A stretch of 64,000 nt of DNA from Pseudomonas corrugata (GCF_001269905.1 NZ_LHVK01000014.1:372397-436396); one strand, 5' to 3'. Positions 20,186 through 29,388 are shown, numbered from the stretch's first letter. Notes: generated by a model not told the origin, from the letters alone. Program-made: numbers and translations.

Positions 20186-20232
20186 ACAAACTTCCTCGCC
20201 GCCAGTGAATCGACTCAAGACGAAGGATTGCC

Positions 20233-21525
20233 ATGAAAACGTTCATCCTGATATTGCTGGGGATCGCCAGTCTGCCGGCCCTGGCTTTGAACCAGACCCG
20301 CGACCAGAGCACACCGACACAGGCCAGCACCCTGAATTGTCAGCCCCCCACCACGGCGCCCGCCGCCAACGCCAGCCAGGACCTGTTCGATCAGTACAGC
20401 TGGCAGATGTTCATCGCCATGAACTGGCCCGCCCAGCACGGGCAGCGCGGTGATCCCGACTGCAGCAAACAGCCAGGCGACGCCGGCTACACCGTCTGGC
20501 AAACCTACAAGACCGTGGAGGAAATCTTCCTGCCGCAGGGGGCGAATCCGGGCCCCTGGAATACCCCGCAGAAAGCCAAGAGCCTGGGCATCATCAACAT
20601 TGCGGCATTGAAGAACAGCAGCCAGGTGAACGCCGTCGACCAGGCCGTCGGCGGTTGGCTGATCGACCAGGCTGGCAACCCGACCTACTACGATATTTCG
20701 GCCAACGAAAACTCTTACGACTACATCGTCAACAACCAGTACTACAACGCCGATGTCGTCTCCAAAGCCAACAACATCAGCTTTCCCAACGGCGTCATCG
20801 AGATCAAGTCGAGCTGGCGCATCCTGACCACCAGCGACAATGCCAGCCGCTACCTGACCCAGCTCGCCCGTGTCGCCACGTTCGATGACCAAGGCCAACG
20901 CACCGGCATCACCGAGGCCTACCTGGGCCTGGTGGGCCTGCACATCATCACCAAGGTGAACGGCTATCCGCAGTGGATATGGTCGACCTTCGAGCAGATC
21001 GACAACGTGCCGCCCAAGGCGCTGGTGCACGGTCAGTGGGTCGACCAACCGGCATCGGGCATGGCCTATTCCTACTTCAACGCCAACGCACCCGCCGCCA
21101 ACCTCAACCAGTCGCCCTGTGATTGGCAGACCCAAGGCGCACACCTGGTCTGCGTGCCCAAGTCCGGGACCACGTTCCAGACCCCCAACCCATTGAACCG
21201 GGTCACGCCGATTGCCGAGGTCACCGACAAGGTAAACGCTGATTACCGCAGCAACCCCGACCTGCAGAAAAGCGTGTTGAAGTACTACCAACTCATCACC
21301 ACCCAACGCCCGCTGATGCCGGACAACCCCAGTAACCCCCTGGGCCAGCCAACCCCGTCGCTCTCGGCCAACGTGACCATGGAAAGCTACATCCAGCCCA
21401 ACAGCAGTTGCATGAACTGCCACTCCATGGCGACGCCGGTCAAGAGCCCCTACAAGTCCGATTTTTCCTACCTGTTCAAATTCGCCAATTCGCCGGTCAT
21501 CAAATCCATCAAGGACGAGGAATAA
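20233..21525 (+). CDS. Exported protein with one CXXCH motif, copy B (unknown function)
   Basis: 430 residues with a signal peptide (about 1-18, ending ALAL). A single CMNCH lies near residue 393, in NSSCMNCHSMA. Blocks shared with the protein at 15599-16738 are YDYIVNNQYYN, IEIKSSWRIL and GLHIITKVNGYPQWIWSTFEQIDN. Copy B is longer by an N-terminal segment (SQDLFDQYSWQMFIAMNW) and a loop. AAGGA precedes the start. It is followed after three bases by its large partner gene. Periplasmic haem binding is inferred, not shown. Confidence 0.85.
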   Translation: MKTFILILLGIASLPALALNQTRDQSTPTQASTLNCQPPTTAPAANASQDLFDQYSWQMFIAMNWPAQHGQRGDPDCSKQPGDAGYTVWQTYKTVEEIFLPQGANPGPWNTPQKAKSLGIINIAALKNSSQVNAVDQAVGGWLIDQAGNPTYYDISANENSYDYIVNNQYYNADVVSKANNISFPNGVIEIKSSWRILTTSDNASRYLTQLARVATFDDQGQRTGITEAYLGLVGLHIITKVNGYPQWIWSTFEQIDNVPPKALVHGQWVDQPASGMAYSYFNANAPAANLNQSPCDWQTQGAHLVCVPKSGTTFQTPNPLNRVTPIAEVTDKVNADYRSNPDLQKSVLKYYQLITTQRPLMPDNPSNPLGQPTPSLSANVTMESYIQPNSSCMNCHSMATPVKSPYKSDFSYLFKFANSPVIKSIKDEE

Positions 21526-21528
21526 ATC

Positions 21529-23340
21529 ATGAGTATCCTGAACGGACCTCGACTGAATTTCTGGGGCGGCATCCGCACCGACGTCAGCCTGCCGAACAAC
21601 TCCCCCACCATCCCTTACGATGGCAACGACAACTGGCCGCTCTTCGACCTGACCACTTCAACCCTGGCACCGGGTGCGCAGTCCTACACCGATGACCAGT
21701 TGAACGACATGATCAACGCCCCCAACGGTGACTACTACACCGCCGGCGGCTGGAATCACTACGGGCAGCACGTCGTCGACATGCAGAACGCCTTGATCAG
21801 CTCCCAAGGGATACCGGGCGGCATCAGCACCACCGGCGACCTGGTGGGCCAGCCGGTCTACCTGCTTGGCTCGGTGGATCCGGTAACGGGCCAGGCGCCC
21901 GTCTCCGGCCCGATGATGGTGGACCTGGACCCCACCGGCACCACGACCACACAGATCTTCGTCGGTGGTCTGCAAATCGGCGGCAACAGCGACATCCAGC
22001 TGTTGATTCACAGCAATACCGTGTGCAGCAGCTTTGACGTGGCCGGGCGTGTGTTACTGCCGAAAAAGATGGATTCACCAGGCTCCTTTCACGCCAGCGG
22101 CACGTTCCAATTGACCTTTCCCCTGAGCAGCATCGTCAGCTGGAACACGAACAGCGCCGGCCTGCGCGCGATCATCCAGGCGCCGGGGGCAACGGGGATC
22201 GTCCTGCGTTTCGTCATGTTCGAAATGTGCCCGACGATGACCACCGAGCAACTGGACGCCGACTACGCAGCCGGCCGATACACCCCCAACCCGAGCATCG
22301 GCCGGGTCATTGGCACGCTGGCCCCAGCCTTCGCCGACGAGCCACTGAGCTGCCAGCCGGGCCGGCAACTGGTCAACCAGGACACGGGGAATGCCGGCTA
22401 TGCCGACCTGGGCAATGGCAACGGTTACCTGAGCATCGACATGGTGAATGTCATTCCGAAGGAAACCTTCCGCGCCGTCAGGGACGACATCACCAGCCCC
22501 ATCGGGCCCAACGCCAATTACGGCCCCGTCACCATCAGTGCCGGCACCACCACCCTGGCCACCCTGGACCCGACCAGCAGTCCGTTAGTGAACTACTACG
22601 TATACGGCGGCATCGTCGACCTGCCCATGACCGCCAGCCAGATACAAGCGGTGCAGACCAGCGCCCTGGCGATCAACGCCCCCGGCACAGTCGCCGACAC
22701 CACCTTGCAGGCCACTGAATCGACCTATCGTCTGTATGCCGACCAGCGCAACGTCTACCTGGAGGACTACCCCAATGGCCTGTCGATTACCCTGCAGATC
22801 CGGTACCTGGGCGGGCCGGTGCCCAGCGCCACGGAAATCGGCGTGAAGGCGTCGGCGACCGCGGCCTATGTTCTGCCAAAATACTGGGATTTCCTTGATT
22901 TCCCCGACTCGCTGACTGTCAACGCCGGCCAGCTTGCCGTCAGCTTCCCCGTCACCGTCAAGCAGGCCAGTGCCGCCCAGGCGGGTTTCGTCACGCTGAC
23001 CTGCACCGTCAATGGCGTGGACAGCAGCGCCTACTTCAGCAACTTCCGCAAATACGCCCAGACCGATTTCGGCATCCCCCAGGGCACCACCATCACCTGG
23101 CCGCTGATGTACCCCAACGTCCTGCGCTTTCACTACCTGGCCTTCCCCGCCATGTCGCGCTACATCCCGCTGAACCAGCCCGACGCGATCATGGGCGCCA
23201 AGAATCCCATCCTGGCGCGGACGTCGGATGCCTACAAAGGCACCACCTTGTTCATGCCCGTGGTGCGCTCGATGTCGCCCTGCCAGCGGGCGCTGCTGCG
23301 GGCCTACCTCACCGGTGAGCCGTGGCAACCGCCGCAGTGA
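21529..23340 (+). CDS. Large protein without signal peptide, copy B (unknown function)
   Basis: 603 residues beginning MSILNGPRLNFWGGIRTD, paralogous to the 793-residue protein at 16751-19132. It shares the N-terminus, a VGQPVYLLGS block, and the C-terminus FPAMSRYIPLN ... LFMPVVRSMSPCQRALLRAYL. It is shorter by about 190 residues, mainly in the middle. It starts three bases after the stop of the exported CXXCH protein, so the two are translationally linked. No known domain is recognised. Confidence 0.85.
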   Translation: MSILNGPRLNFWGGIRTDVSLPNNSPTIPYDGNDNWPLFDLTTSTLAPGAQSYTDDQLNDMINAPNGDYYTAGGWNHYGQHVVDMQNALISSQGIPGGISTTGDLVGQPVYLLGSVDPVTGQAPVSGPMMVDLDPTGTTTTQIFVGGLQIGGNSDIQLLIHSNTVCSSFDVAGRVLLPKKMDSPGSFHASGTFQLTFPLSSIVSWNTNSAGLRAIIQAPGATGIVLRFVMFEMCPTMTTEQLDADYAAGRYTPNPSIGRVIGTLAPAFADEPLSCQPGRQLVNQDTGNAGYADLGNGNGYLSIDMVNVIPKETFRAVRDDITSPIGPNANYGPVTISAGTTTLATLDPTSSPLVNYYVYGGIVDLPMTASQIQAVQTSALAINAPGTVADTTLQATESTYRLYADQRNVYLEDYPNGLSITLQIRYLGGPVPSATEIGVKASATAAYVLPKYWDFLDFPDSLTVNAGQLAVSFPVTVKQASAAQAGFVTLTCTVNGVDSSAYFSNFRKYAQTDFGIPQGTTITWPLMYPNVLRFHYLAFPAMSRYIPLNQPDAIMGAKNPILARTSDAYKGTTLFMPVVRSMSPCQRALLRAYLTGEPWQPPQ

Positions 23341-23373
23341 TCGTCCCCATCCTTCATGACGGAGAGAAGCTTC

Positions 23374-24423
23374 ATGCCTATTCATATTCCTGCGCGACCG
23401 AGCGAAAGCCTGCGCCCGAGTACGATCATTGCCGAAGACCTGTTGAACCCTCGCGGCGTCTGCGTGCGGGCCGATGGCAGCCTGCTGCTGGTGGAGGCCG
23501 GCTCCGGCCTGCCGGAACAGACCTTCAGCGGTCGCATCAGTCGCCTGCGACCCGATCCCCACCGGCCCGGCGCCTACCTGCCCCGTGAAACCCTGGCGGA
23601 TGGGTTTCGCGCCATGAACATGCAGGTACGTATGCTGCGTGATGAAATCATGGGGCTGTCGGACGTGGCCTGCGGAGATGGCCGTTATCTGGTGAGTCAG
23701 ACCGATTACGTCGAAGGCTCCAAGCTGCTGGACCTGCAATTCACACCGCCCGAACCGGTGTTTCGCAGCCGTGGCAATCTCAATGCCCTGTGTTACCACC
23801 CCTCTCGCCGCAGTTGGCTGGCGGTCAAACCTGATACCAATCAGTTGGTGGAGTTCGTCGACGGCCAGGACGAGCGGGTATTGGTCCAGTTGCCTGAGCT
23901 GGACCAGGGCCAGGAAGCCGTGCCCGTGACGTTGGTGTATGAACCGGCGACAGACGCTGTGCTGATCAGCCTGTTCTCCGGCGAACGGCAAGGCGACCCC
24001 GCGCGCAAAGGCATCGACTTCGTCGACAAGGCAGGTCAGGTGATCCGGGTCCATCCCGGTAGCAGGCAGATCGAGCGACTGATCGATGGGCTGCAACTGC
24101 CGACAGGCCTGGCGCTGTGCCCGGCTGGAAACGTGCTGGTGCTGGAGCTCTGCGACCGCCTGCAACAGCCCCTGCTGCCGGACTGGAACGGCGAACCGCT
24201 GCATGGCGGCTTCACCCGGTTCACCGGTCGACTGTTGAGCTGCAACCTGCAGACCGCCCAGGTCACCGTGCTCGCCCAAGGCCTGGATACCCCGTCCAAC
24301 CTGTGTGTAGTGGAAGATGCCGTTCTGGTGAGCGAAGGCATGGGCCTGACCGGACGTCGACTGCCCACGCCCGACGGCCATGTCGTCCCGCTCAGCGGCA
24401 GGCTTCGGCGGGTACAGCTTTAA
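23374..24423 (+). CDS. Predicted beta-propeller (SMP-30/NHL-like) protein
   Basis: 349 residues with propeller-like repeats: NPRGVCVRADGSLLLVEAG (about 22-40), MGLSDVACGDGRYLVSQ, LPTGLALCPAGNVLVLE (about 240-256) and TPSNLCVVEDAVLVSEG. The pattern suits SMP-30/gluconolactonase or NHL folds, but no catalytic metal set is certain. GGAGAG precedes ATG 23374. No signal peptide is seen. It is the last gene of the long plus-strand block; after it comes REP-filled DNA. Confidence 0.78.
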   Translation: MPIHIPARPSESLRPSTIIAEDLLNPRGVCVRADGSLLLVEAGSGLPEQTFSGRISRLRPDPHRPGAYLPRETLADGFRAMNMQVRMLRDEIMGLSDVACGDGRYLVSQTDYVEGSKLLDLQFTPPEPVFRSRGNLNALCYHPSRRSWLAVKPDTNQLVEFVDGQDERVLVQLPELDQGQEAVPVTLVYEPATDAVLISLFSGERQGDPARKGIDFVDKAGQVIRVHPGSRQIERLIDGLQLPTGLALCPAGNVLVLELCDRLQQPLLPDWNGEPLHGGFTRFTGRLLSCNLQTAQVTVLAQGLDTPSNLCVVEDAVLVSEGMGLTGRRLPTPDGHVVPLSGRLRRVQL

Positions 24424-24477
24424 CGACTCGGGAACATTGTGGTAGCAGGATCTACGAGGTGACGCGGAAGAGTTGTG

Positions 24478-24832
24478 TGCGAGCCTGCTCGCGATGACGG
24501 CGGCACAGCCGACATCCCCGCAAGCTGACCCACCGCTATCGCGAGCAGGCTCGCTCCCACCCTGGTTTCGGGGTACGCAGCATCTGCATACGCCGCCCAA
24601 CCCTGTGGGAGCCGGGCTTGCCCGCGAAGACGGCAGTACAGTCAACATCAATGCAAGTTGCCCCACCGCTTTCGCGAGCAAGGCCCGCTCCCACTCTGAT
24701 CTCGGTCTGCTCACAACATCGGGGAAATGCCCCCAGTCCCTGTGGGAGCGAGCCTGCTCGCGATGACGGAGGCACAATCAACATCAATGCAAGCTGACCT
24801 ACCGCCATCGCGAGCAAGCTCGATCCCACATT
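24478..24832. repeat. Six REP palindromes in the gap after the ebo-associated block
   Basis: Cores at about 24478-24500 (5' truncated), 24531-24560, 24603-24632, 24661-24694, 24738-24770 and 24800-24832 alternate in orientation, giving three inverted pairs. They fill most of the 24424-24953 gap. I see no gene there, although several frames stay open through the repeats. Confidence 0.88.
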
Positions 24833-24953
24833 GGATTAGGGGGTACGCGGCATTTGCATACGCCATCGGCCCTATGGGCAATGGATGGCTTGATCGAAAG
24901 CCCCCCACGCATCGGGATTCGATGCGTGAGCGGCGCCCCTCAAGACACAGGAA

Positions 24954-25730
24954 TCACTTCGCCGTAGCCGCTTCCTCGATCAACCGGGCCACCGGTTCCG
25001 GGTGGGACACCATCACCACATGGGAAGCCCCCTTGACCACCTTCACATCCCTCGCATCGGCGCGCTTGGCCATGAACGCCATGGCTTGCGGTGGAATGTT
25101 CTTGTCCTTGTCGCCGTAGATGTACCAGGACGGAATGTGTTTCCAGGCCGGTGTGCCCGCCTGCTCATTCAATGCCGCCTCGGTCACCGGACGCTGGTTT
25201 GCCGCCATCAACGCGGCCTGTGCGGCAGGAACGTCGGCGGCGAACTGGTCATGGAACTTGCCCTGCTGGATGTACAGGTCCTTGCCGCCATCGGCCAATG
25301 GGACAGGCACCGCCAGGGTCGGGCCGAGGGTGCTGCCGGGGAACTTCCCGGCCAGCCCGGCGACGGTTTCGCCCGCCTCGGGCGCGAAGGCGCTGACGTA
25401 GACCAGTGCCTTTACGTTGGCGTGGTCGTTGGCCGCTTCACTGATGACGTTGCCGCCATAGGAGTGGCCGACCAGCACCACCGGCGTCTGAATACTGCCC
25501 AACAGCGCCGAAACCGCAGCGCCATCACCCTTCACACTGCGCAAAGGGTTGGCAGCGGACACCACCGTGTAGCCATCCTTCTCGAGGATCTTTACCACAC
25601 CATTCCAGCTCGACGCGTCGGCAAACGCGCCGTGCACGAGAACGACGGTAGGTTTTACAGTCTGCGCCGAGGCGCTGGCACCGATGAGCAGGGCCGCCGT
25701 GCAGGCCAGTGCAGCAATGACTTTTTTCAT
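24954..25730 (-). CDS. Exported alpha/beta hydrolase
   Basis: 258 residues with a Sec signal peptide (MKKVIAALACTAALLIGASASAQ). The alpha/beta-hydrolase core has an oxyanion motif VLVHGAF (about 31-37), the nucleophile elbow GHSYGG (about 88-93) and a C-terminal catalytic His in KGASHVVM. It resembles small esterase-like periplasmic hydrolases. It is the last gene of a minus-strand group with a cytochrome P460-like protein and two epoxide-hydrolase-like proteins, all exported. The substrate is unknown. Confidence 0.88.
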   Translation of the reverse strand: MKKVIAALACTAALLIGASASAQTVKPTVVLVHGAFADASSWNGVVKILEKDGYTVVSAANPLRSVKGDGAAVSALLGSIQTPVVLVGHSYGGNVISEAANDHANVKALVYVSAFAPEAGETVAGLAGKFPGSTLGPTLAVPVPLADGGKDLYIQQGKFHDQFAADVPAAQAALMAANQRPVTEAALNEQAGTPAWKHIPSWYIYGDKDKNIPPQAMAFMAKRADARDVKVVKGASHVVMVSHPEPVARLIEEAATAK

Positions 25731-25753
25731 GGAGAACTCCTTGGATACCTGGT

Positions 25754-26260
25754 TTATGGAGCGAGACGCGTAAAGACAAAATCGTGGTTCTGCACCCGCG
25801 CCTGGTGGCAGGCGAAGCAGGTCTGGTGCTGGGCCTCGTCGGCGGGCTTGCCGTTGATAAAGCGACCGAACCCCCAGCCGCCGGTTGACGCATATTTCTT
25901 CGAGTCCTTGACCATCACCTGGACGGTGGTGGCCGCTCCAGGAATCGAGGCCGGCTCGAACTCCGGTGACTGCACGTGCTTCCAGGCCATCTTCACCAGG
26001 ACCGTCCCCTCGGGGAACGGCAGGGTCGAATCCTGGTAAGCCTTGATGGCCCGGTCATTGCCCAGCACCGCTCGAAGCTCGTTCAGTGGCTCGGCTTCTT
26101 GCGCCGGCGCGATCAGCGCCCACTGGCGATAGCCATCGGGAAGCTTCACCCCATAGATCGGTGAAACCTCACCGCTGCCGGTATCACCCAAGGCGAGACC
26201 GGTGGTGATCAACGCCGCCGACGCAACAGCGGCGGATGCCGCCAGATGTTTGAGTTTCAT
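25754..26260 (-). CDS. Exported cytochrome P460-family protein
   Basis: 168 residues with a signal peptide (MKLKHLAASAAVASAALITTG). The mature domain matches cytochrome P460: PDGYRQWALIAP, LPFPEGTVLVKMAW, then the haem motif CFACHQARVQNHDFVFT at the C-terminus. P460 haemoproteins are periplasmic and include hydroxylamine-oxidising enzymes, but many homologues have no known substrate. AGGGA precedes the ATG at 26260; the longer frame's first 13 codons are unlikely. It sits between hydrolase genes, suggesting a shared oxidative detoxification role. Confidence 0.87.
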   Translation of the reverse strand: MKLKHLAASAAVASAALITTGLALGDTGSGEVSPIYGVKLPDGYRQWALIAPAQEAEPLNELRAVLGNDRAIKAYQDSTLPFPEGTVLVKMAWKHVQSPEFEPASIPGAATTVQVMVKDSKKYASTGGWGFGRFINGKPADEAQHQTCFACHQARVQNHDFVFTRLAP

Positions 26261-26282
26261 TGTTGTTTTCCCTCGTGCCGAG

Positions 26283-27356
26283 TCAGAGATGATCGGCATC
26301 GATCACGGCTTGGGCGAAGGCTTGCGGGGCCTCCTGTGGCAAGTTGTGACCGACACCGCCACTGATCAGCCGATACTCGTACTTGCCGGTGAAACGCTTG
26401 GCATAGGCCTCGGCAGGTGGGTGCGGCGCACCATTGGCATCGCCTTCAAGGGTGATCGTCGGCACGCCAATGGACGGGAACGCCGCCAGTTTCTTCTCCA
26501 GCGCGTCGTACTTGGCCTCGCCCTTGATCAGGCCCAGGCGCCAGCGGTAGTTGAAGATCGATACCGGGACGTGATCGGGGTTCTGCAAGGCGGCTGCGCT
26601 GCGGTCATAGGTCGCGTCGTCGAAGTCCCACTTCGGCGAGGCGAGTTTCCAGATCAGCTTGGCGAAGTCATGGGTGTTCTTTTCATAGCCCAGGCGACCA
26701 CGCTCGGTCGCAAAGTAGAACTGGTACCACCACTGCAACTCGGCGGCCGGCGGCAACGGTGTCTTGCCGGCCTCCTGGCTGCCGATCAGGTAGCCACTCA
26801 CCGCCACCAATGCCTTCACCCGCTCCGGCCACAACGCCGCGACGATGTCGGCAGTGCGAGCGCCCCAGTCATAGCCGCCGAGAACGGCCTGCTTGATGTG
26901 CAGCGCGTCCATGAAGTCGATCAAGTCGCTGGCCAGCGCCGCAGGCTGGCCGTTACGCACGGTCTTGGCCGACAGGAAACGGGTATCGCCATAACCCCGT
27001 GCATAGGGAATCAGCACGCGATAGCCCTTCTGGGCCAGCGCTGGCGCCACATCGGTGTAGCTATGGATGTCGTAGGGCCAACCGTGCAGCAGGATGACCA
27101 CCGGCCCATCGGCGGGGCCGACTTCAGCGTAGGAAACGTCCAGCAAACCTGCCTTGACGTGCTTCAACGGGCCGAACGAAGTGTTGGTTCCCGGCGTAAT
27201 GGCACCGATAGTACCGGCCGGCACCTCGGCAGCGCTGGCCTGTGACGAGGTCACGGCCAGGGCGCCCAATTGCATCATGGCGACCGCCAGGAGAGCCGGC
27301 GCGAGCAGACGCCGGCGCCGTGGTTTGGAGGTGTGGTTCAACAGGGTCGTAGTCAT
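26283..27356 (-). CDS. Exported alpha/beta hydrolase, epoxide-hydrolase-like
   Basis: 357 residues. The N-terminus is basic then hydrophobic (KPRRRRLLAPALLAVAMMQLG), a Sec or possibly Tat signal. HGWP (oxyanion) lies near residue 92 and the Asp nucleophile in GGYDWGAR near residue 159. A His lies in GGVGHNLPQE at the C-terminal end. The Asp nucleophile points to epoxide or haloalkane hydrolysis rather than ester cleavage. It is separated by 23 bases from the P460 gene start and 83 from the next hydrolase. Confidence 0.86.
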   Translation of the reverse strand: MTTTLLNHTSKPRRRRLLAPALLAVAMMQLGALAVTSSQASAAEVPAGTIGAITPGTNTSFGPLKHVKAGLLDVSYAEVGPADGPVVILLHGWPYDIHSYTDVAPALAQKGYRVLIPYARGYGDTRFLSAKTVRNGQPAALASDLIDFMDALHIKQAVLGGYDWGARTADIVAALWPERVKALVAVSGYLIGSQEAGKTPLPPAAELQWWYQFYFATERGRLGYEKNTHDFAKLIWKLASPKWDFDDATYDRSAAALQNPDHVPVSIFNYRWRLGLIKGEAKYDALEKKLAAFPSIGVPTITLEGDANGAPHPPAEAYAKRFTGKYEYRLISGGVGHNLPQEAPQAFAQAVIDADHL

Positions 27357-27439
27357 GGTGAGTCTCCCTTGCGAACCGCCGCTCGGCGGTTGCGAGTTGT
27401 GAAATCGAAAGTGTCTGCCGGACGTACGGCGGTGCCGGA

Positions 27440-28777
27440 TTATTTCGCCACTGCACGCAGTGGCCGGAATGCTTCACGCAGTTCTTCGCTGAATAGCTGA
27501 GGCTGCTCCCAGGCGGCGAAGTGGCCGCCCTTGCTGACTTCGTTGAAGTAGGACAGCGACGGATAGGCGCGCTGTGCCCAGGTCTTGGGCGCCTGATAGA
27601 TTTCGTGCGGGAACACGGTGATCGCCACCGGCACCTTGATATCCGTGGTCTTCTGCGCGGCCGCGCTGAAGTTATTGTTGTTGTTCTCCCAATAGAAACG
27701 GGAGGACGACGCGCCGGTGTCGGTCAGCCAATAGAGACTGATGTCATCGAGCATTTCATCGCGGCTGAGCACGCGTTCAGGCTTGCCGTCACTGTCGGTC
27801 CAGGCCGCGAATTTCTCGTACATCCACGCCGCCGTGCCGGTGGGCGAGTCGGCCAGCAGGTAGCCGAGGGTCTGCGGCCGGGTCACCATCATCGCGCCGT
27901 AGGCCGCGTGACGACCGAAGAACGTACTCAGGGAGGTGTAGGCCCGGCGTTCCGGATCGGTCAGCCCGGCGGGTGCCGGATCACCGCTGTTGATCGGCTT
28001 CACCAGCTCCGGCGGCACGGTGGCCGGCATGTTCAGGTGGATGCCCAGCAACCCGGGCGGCGCCAGACGGCCCAGCGCATCGGAAATCACCGAGCCATGA
28101 TCGCCGCCCTGGGACACGTAATGGCTGTAGCCCAGGCGCTTCATCAGCACGTCCCAGGCCTTCGCCACCCGGTCGGGGCCCCAACCCAATTCGGTCGGCT
28201 TGCCGGAAAAGCCATGGCCGGGAATCGACGGGATGATCACATCGAAAGCATCTTCCGCACGGCCACCGTAAGCGGTTGGGTCGGTGAGCGGGCCGATGGT
28301 CTTGAGGAATTCGAACTGGGAACCCGGCCAACCGTGAGTGAGGATCAGCGGCATGGCGTTGGGGTGGCGCGAACGCACGTGGATGAACTGAATGTCGACG
28401 CCATCGATGGTGGTGATGAACTCCGGCAAGGCATTGAGCTTGGCCTCGGCCTTGCGCCAGTCATAACCATCGCCCCAGTAGTTCACCAGCGCCTGGACCT
28501 GGGCCAGTTGCACGCCCTGGGAGACGTCGTTGACGGTTTCCTTGTCGGGCCAGCGGGTGGCCGCGATGCGTTTGCGCAATTCGGTCAACTGCGCTTCATC
28601 GACGTGAATGCGGTACGGGCGAATAGCCTCCGACCCGGCCGGTGCGGCACTGGCGGTGGGGTTGTCAGCAGCCAGTGTGACGCCACTGCCGGCAAACAGG
28701 GCAAGACCGACCACGCTGACGAGGGCGGATGACGCCAGACAGCGTTGCCAGGTAAAAGCGGAAGAAGCTGCTTGCAT
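27440..28777 (-). CDS. Exported epoxide hydrolase with N-terminal EHN domain
   Basis: 445 residues with a signal peptide (hydrophobic about 14-34). An epoxide hydrolase N-terminal domain follows (IRPYRIHVDEAQLTELRKRI, about 50-70), then the alpha/beta core with THGWPGS and the nucleophile elbow QGGDHGS, in which His replaces the more common Trp after Asp. Near the C-terminus are the acid and the base in KGGHFAAWEQP. GGAG precedes the ATG at 28777; the frame extends ten codons further but without support. It is the first gene of the group, so its upstream gap should hold the promoter. Confidence 0.88.
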   Translation of the reverse strand: MQAASSAFTWQRCLASSALVSVVGLALFAGSGVTLAADNPTASAAPAGSEAIRPYRIHVDEAQLTELRKRIAATRWPDKETVNDVSQGVQLAQVQALVNYWGDGYDWRKAEAKLNALPEFITTIDGVDIQFIHVRSRHPNAMPLILTHGWPGSQFEFLKTIGPLTDPTAYGGRAEDAFDVIIPSIPGHGFSGKPTELGWGPDRVAKAWDVLMKRLGYSHYVSQGGDHGSVISDALGRLAPPGLLGIHLNMPATVPPELVKPINSGDPAPAGLTDPERRAYTSLSTFFGRHAAYGAMMVTRPQTLGYLLADSPTGTAAWMYEKFAAWTDSDGKPERVLSRDEMLDDISLYWLTDTGASSSRFYWENNNNNFSAAAQKTTDIKVPVAITVFPHEIYQAPKTWAQRAYPSLSYFNEVSKGGHFAAWEQPQLFSEELREAFRPLRAVAK

Positions 28778-29024
28778 GGTGGTTCTCCTTTTGACTAATC
28801 GGCTCAAGCAGCTCGATCAAACCATCGCGATGCCCCATGGAGGATTGCACCATGGTGTCGGTCGATACCTAGGTATGACGTGCGCGGTTTCGTGTGCTGT
28901 CTCGACGTGGGTCATTTAAGGACGGACAGGTATCGCGGATGTGTCAGCAACGGCTCGTAAAGAAACAGTCCGTATCGACAGGGGGGTGGGATACACAGAG
29001 ATACATTGGAGCTAAGCCACGGAA

Positions 29025-29388
29025 CTGTGGGAGCGGGCTTGCTCGCGAAGGGTGGCACATTCAACATCACTGCAAGCTGACCCACCGCTATCGCGAGCAG
29101 GCTCGCTCCCACAGGGGATTTGGGGTGGGCATGATTTCTGTGGGCAACTCGGACAACCCATGTGGGAGCGAGCCTGCTCGCGATGGCGACGGCACATTCA
29201 ACATCACTGCAAGCTGACCCACCGCTATCGCGAGCAGGCTCGCTCCCACAGGGGATTTGGGGTGGGCATGAGTTCTGTGGGCAATTCGGACAACCCATGT
29301 GGGAGCGAGCCTGCTCGCGATGACGGTGGCACATTCAACATGGATGCATGCTGACCCACCGCTTTCGCGAGCAAGCCCGCTCCCACAG
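29025..29388. repeat. Six REP palindromes, partly in a 137-base tandem duplication
   Basis: Cores lie at about 29025-29053, 29081-29115, 29161-29190, 29217-29252, 29298-29330 and 29353-29388. The stretch containing GGGGATTTGGGGTGGGCATG and the following REP occurs twice with 137-base spacing (REP cores at 29161 and 29298) and only a few substitutions. The array fills much of the 28778-29467 gap. I see no gene there. Confidence 0.88.
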
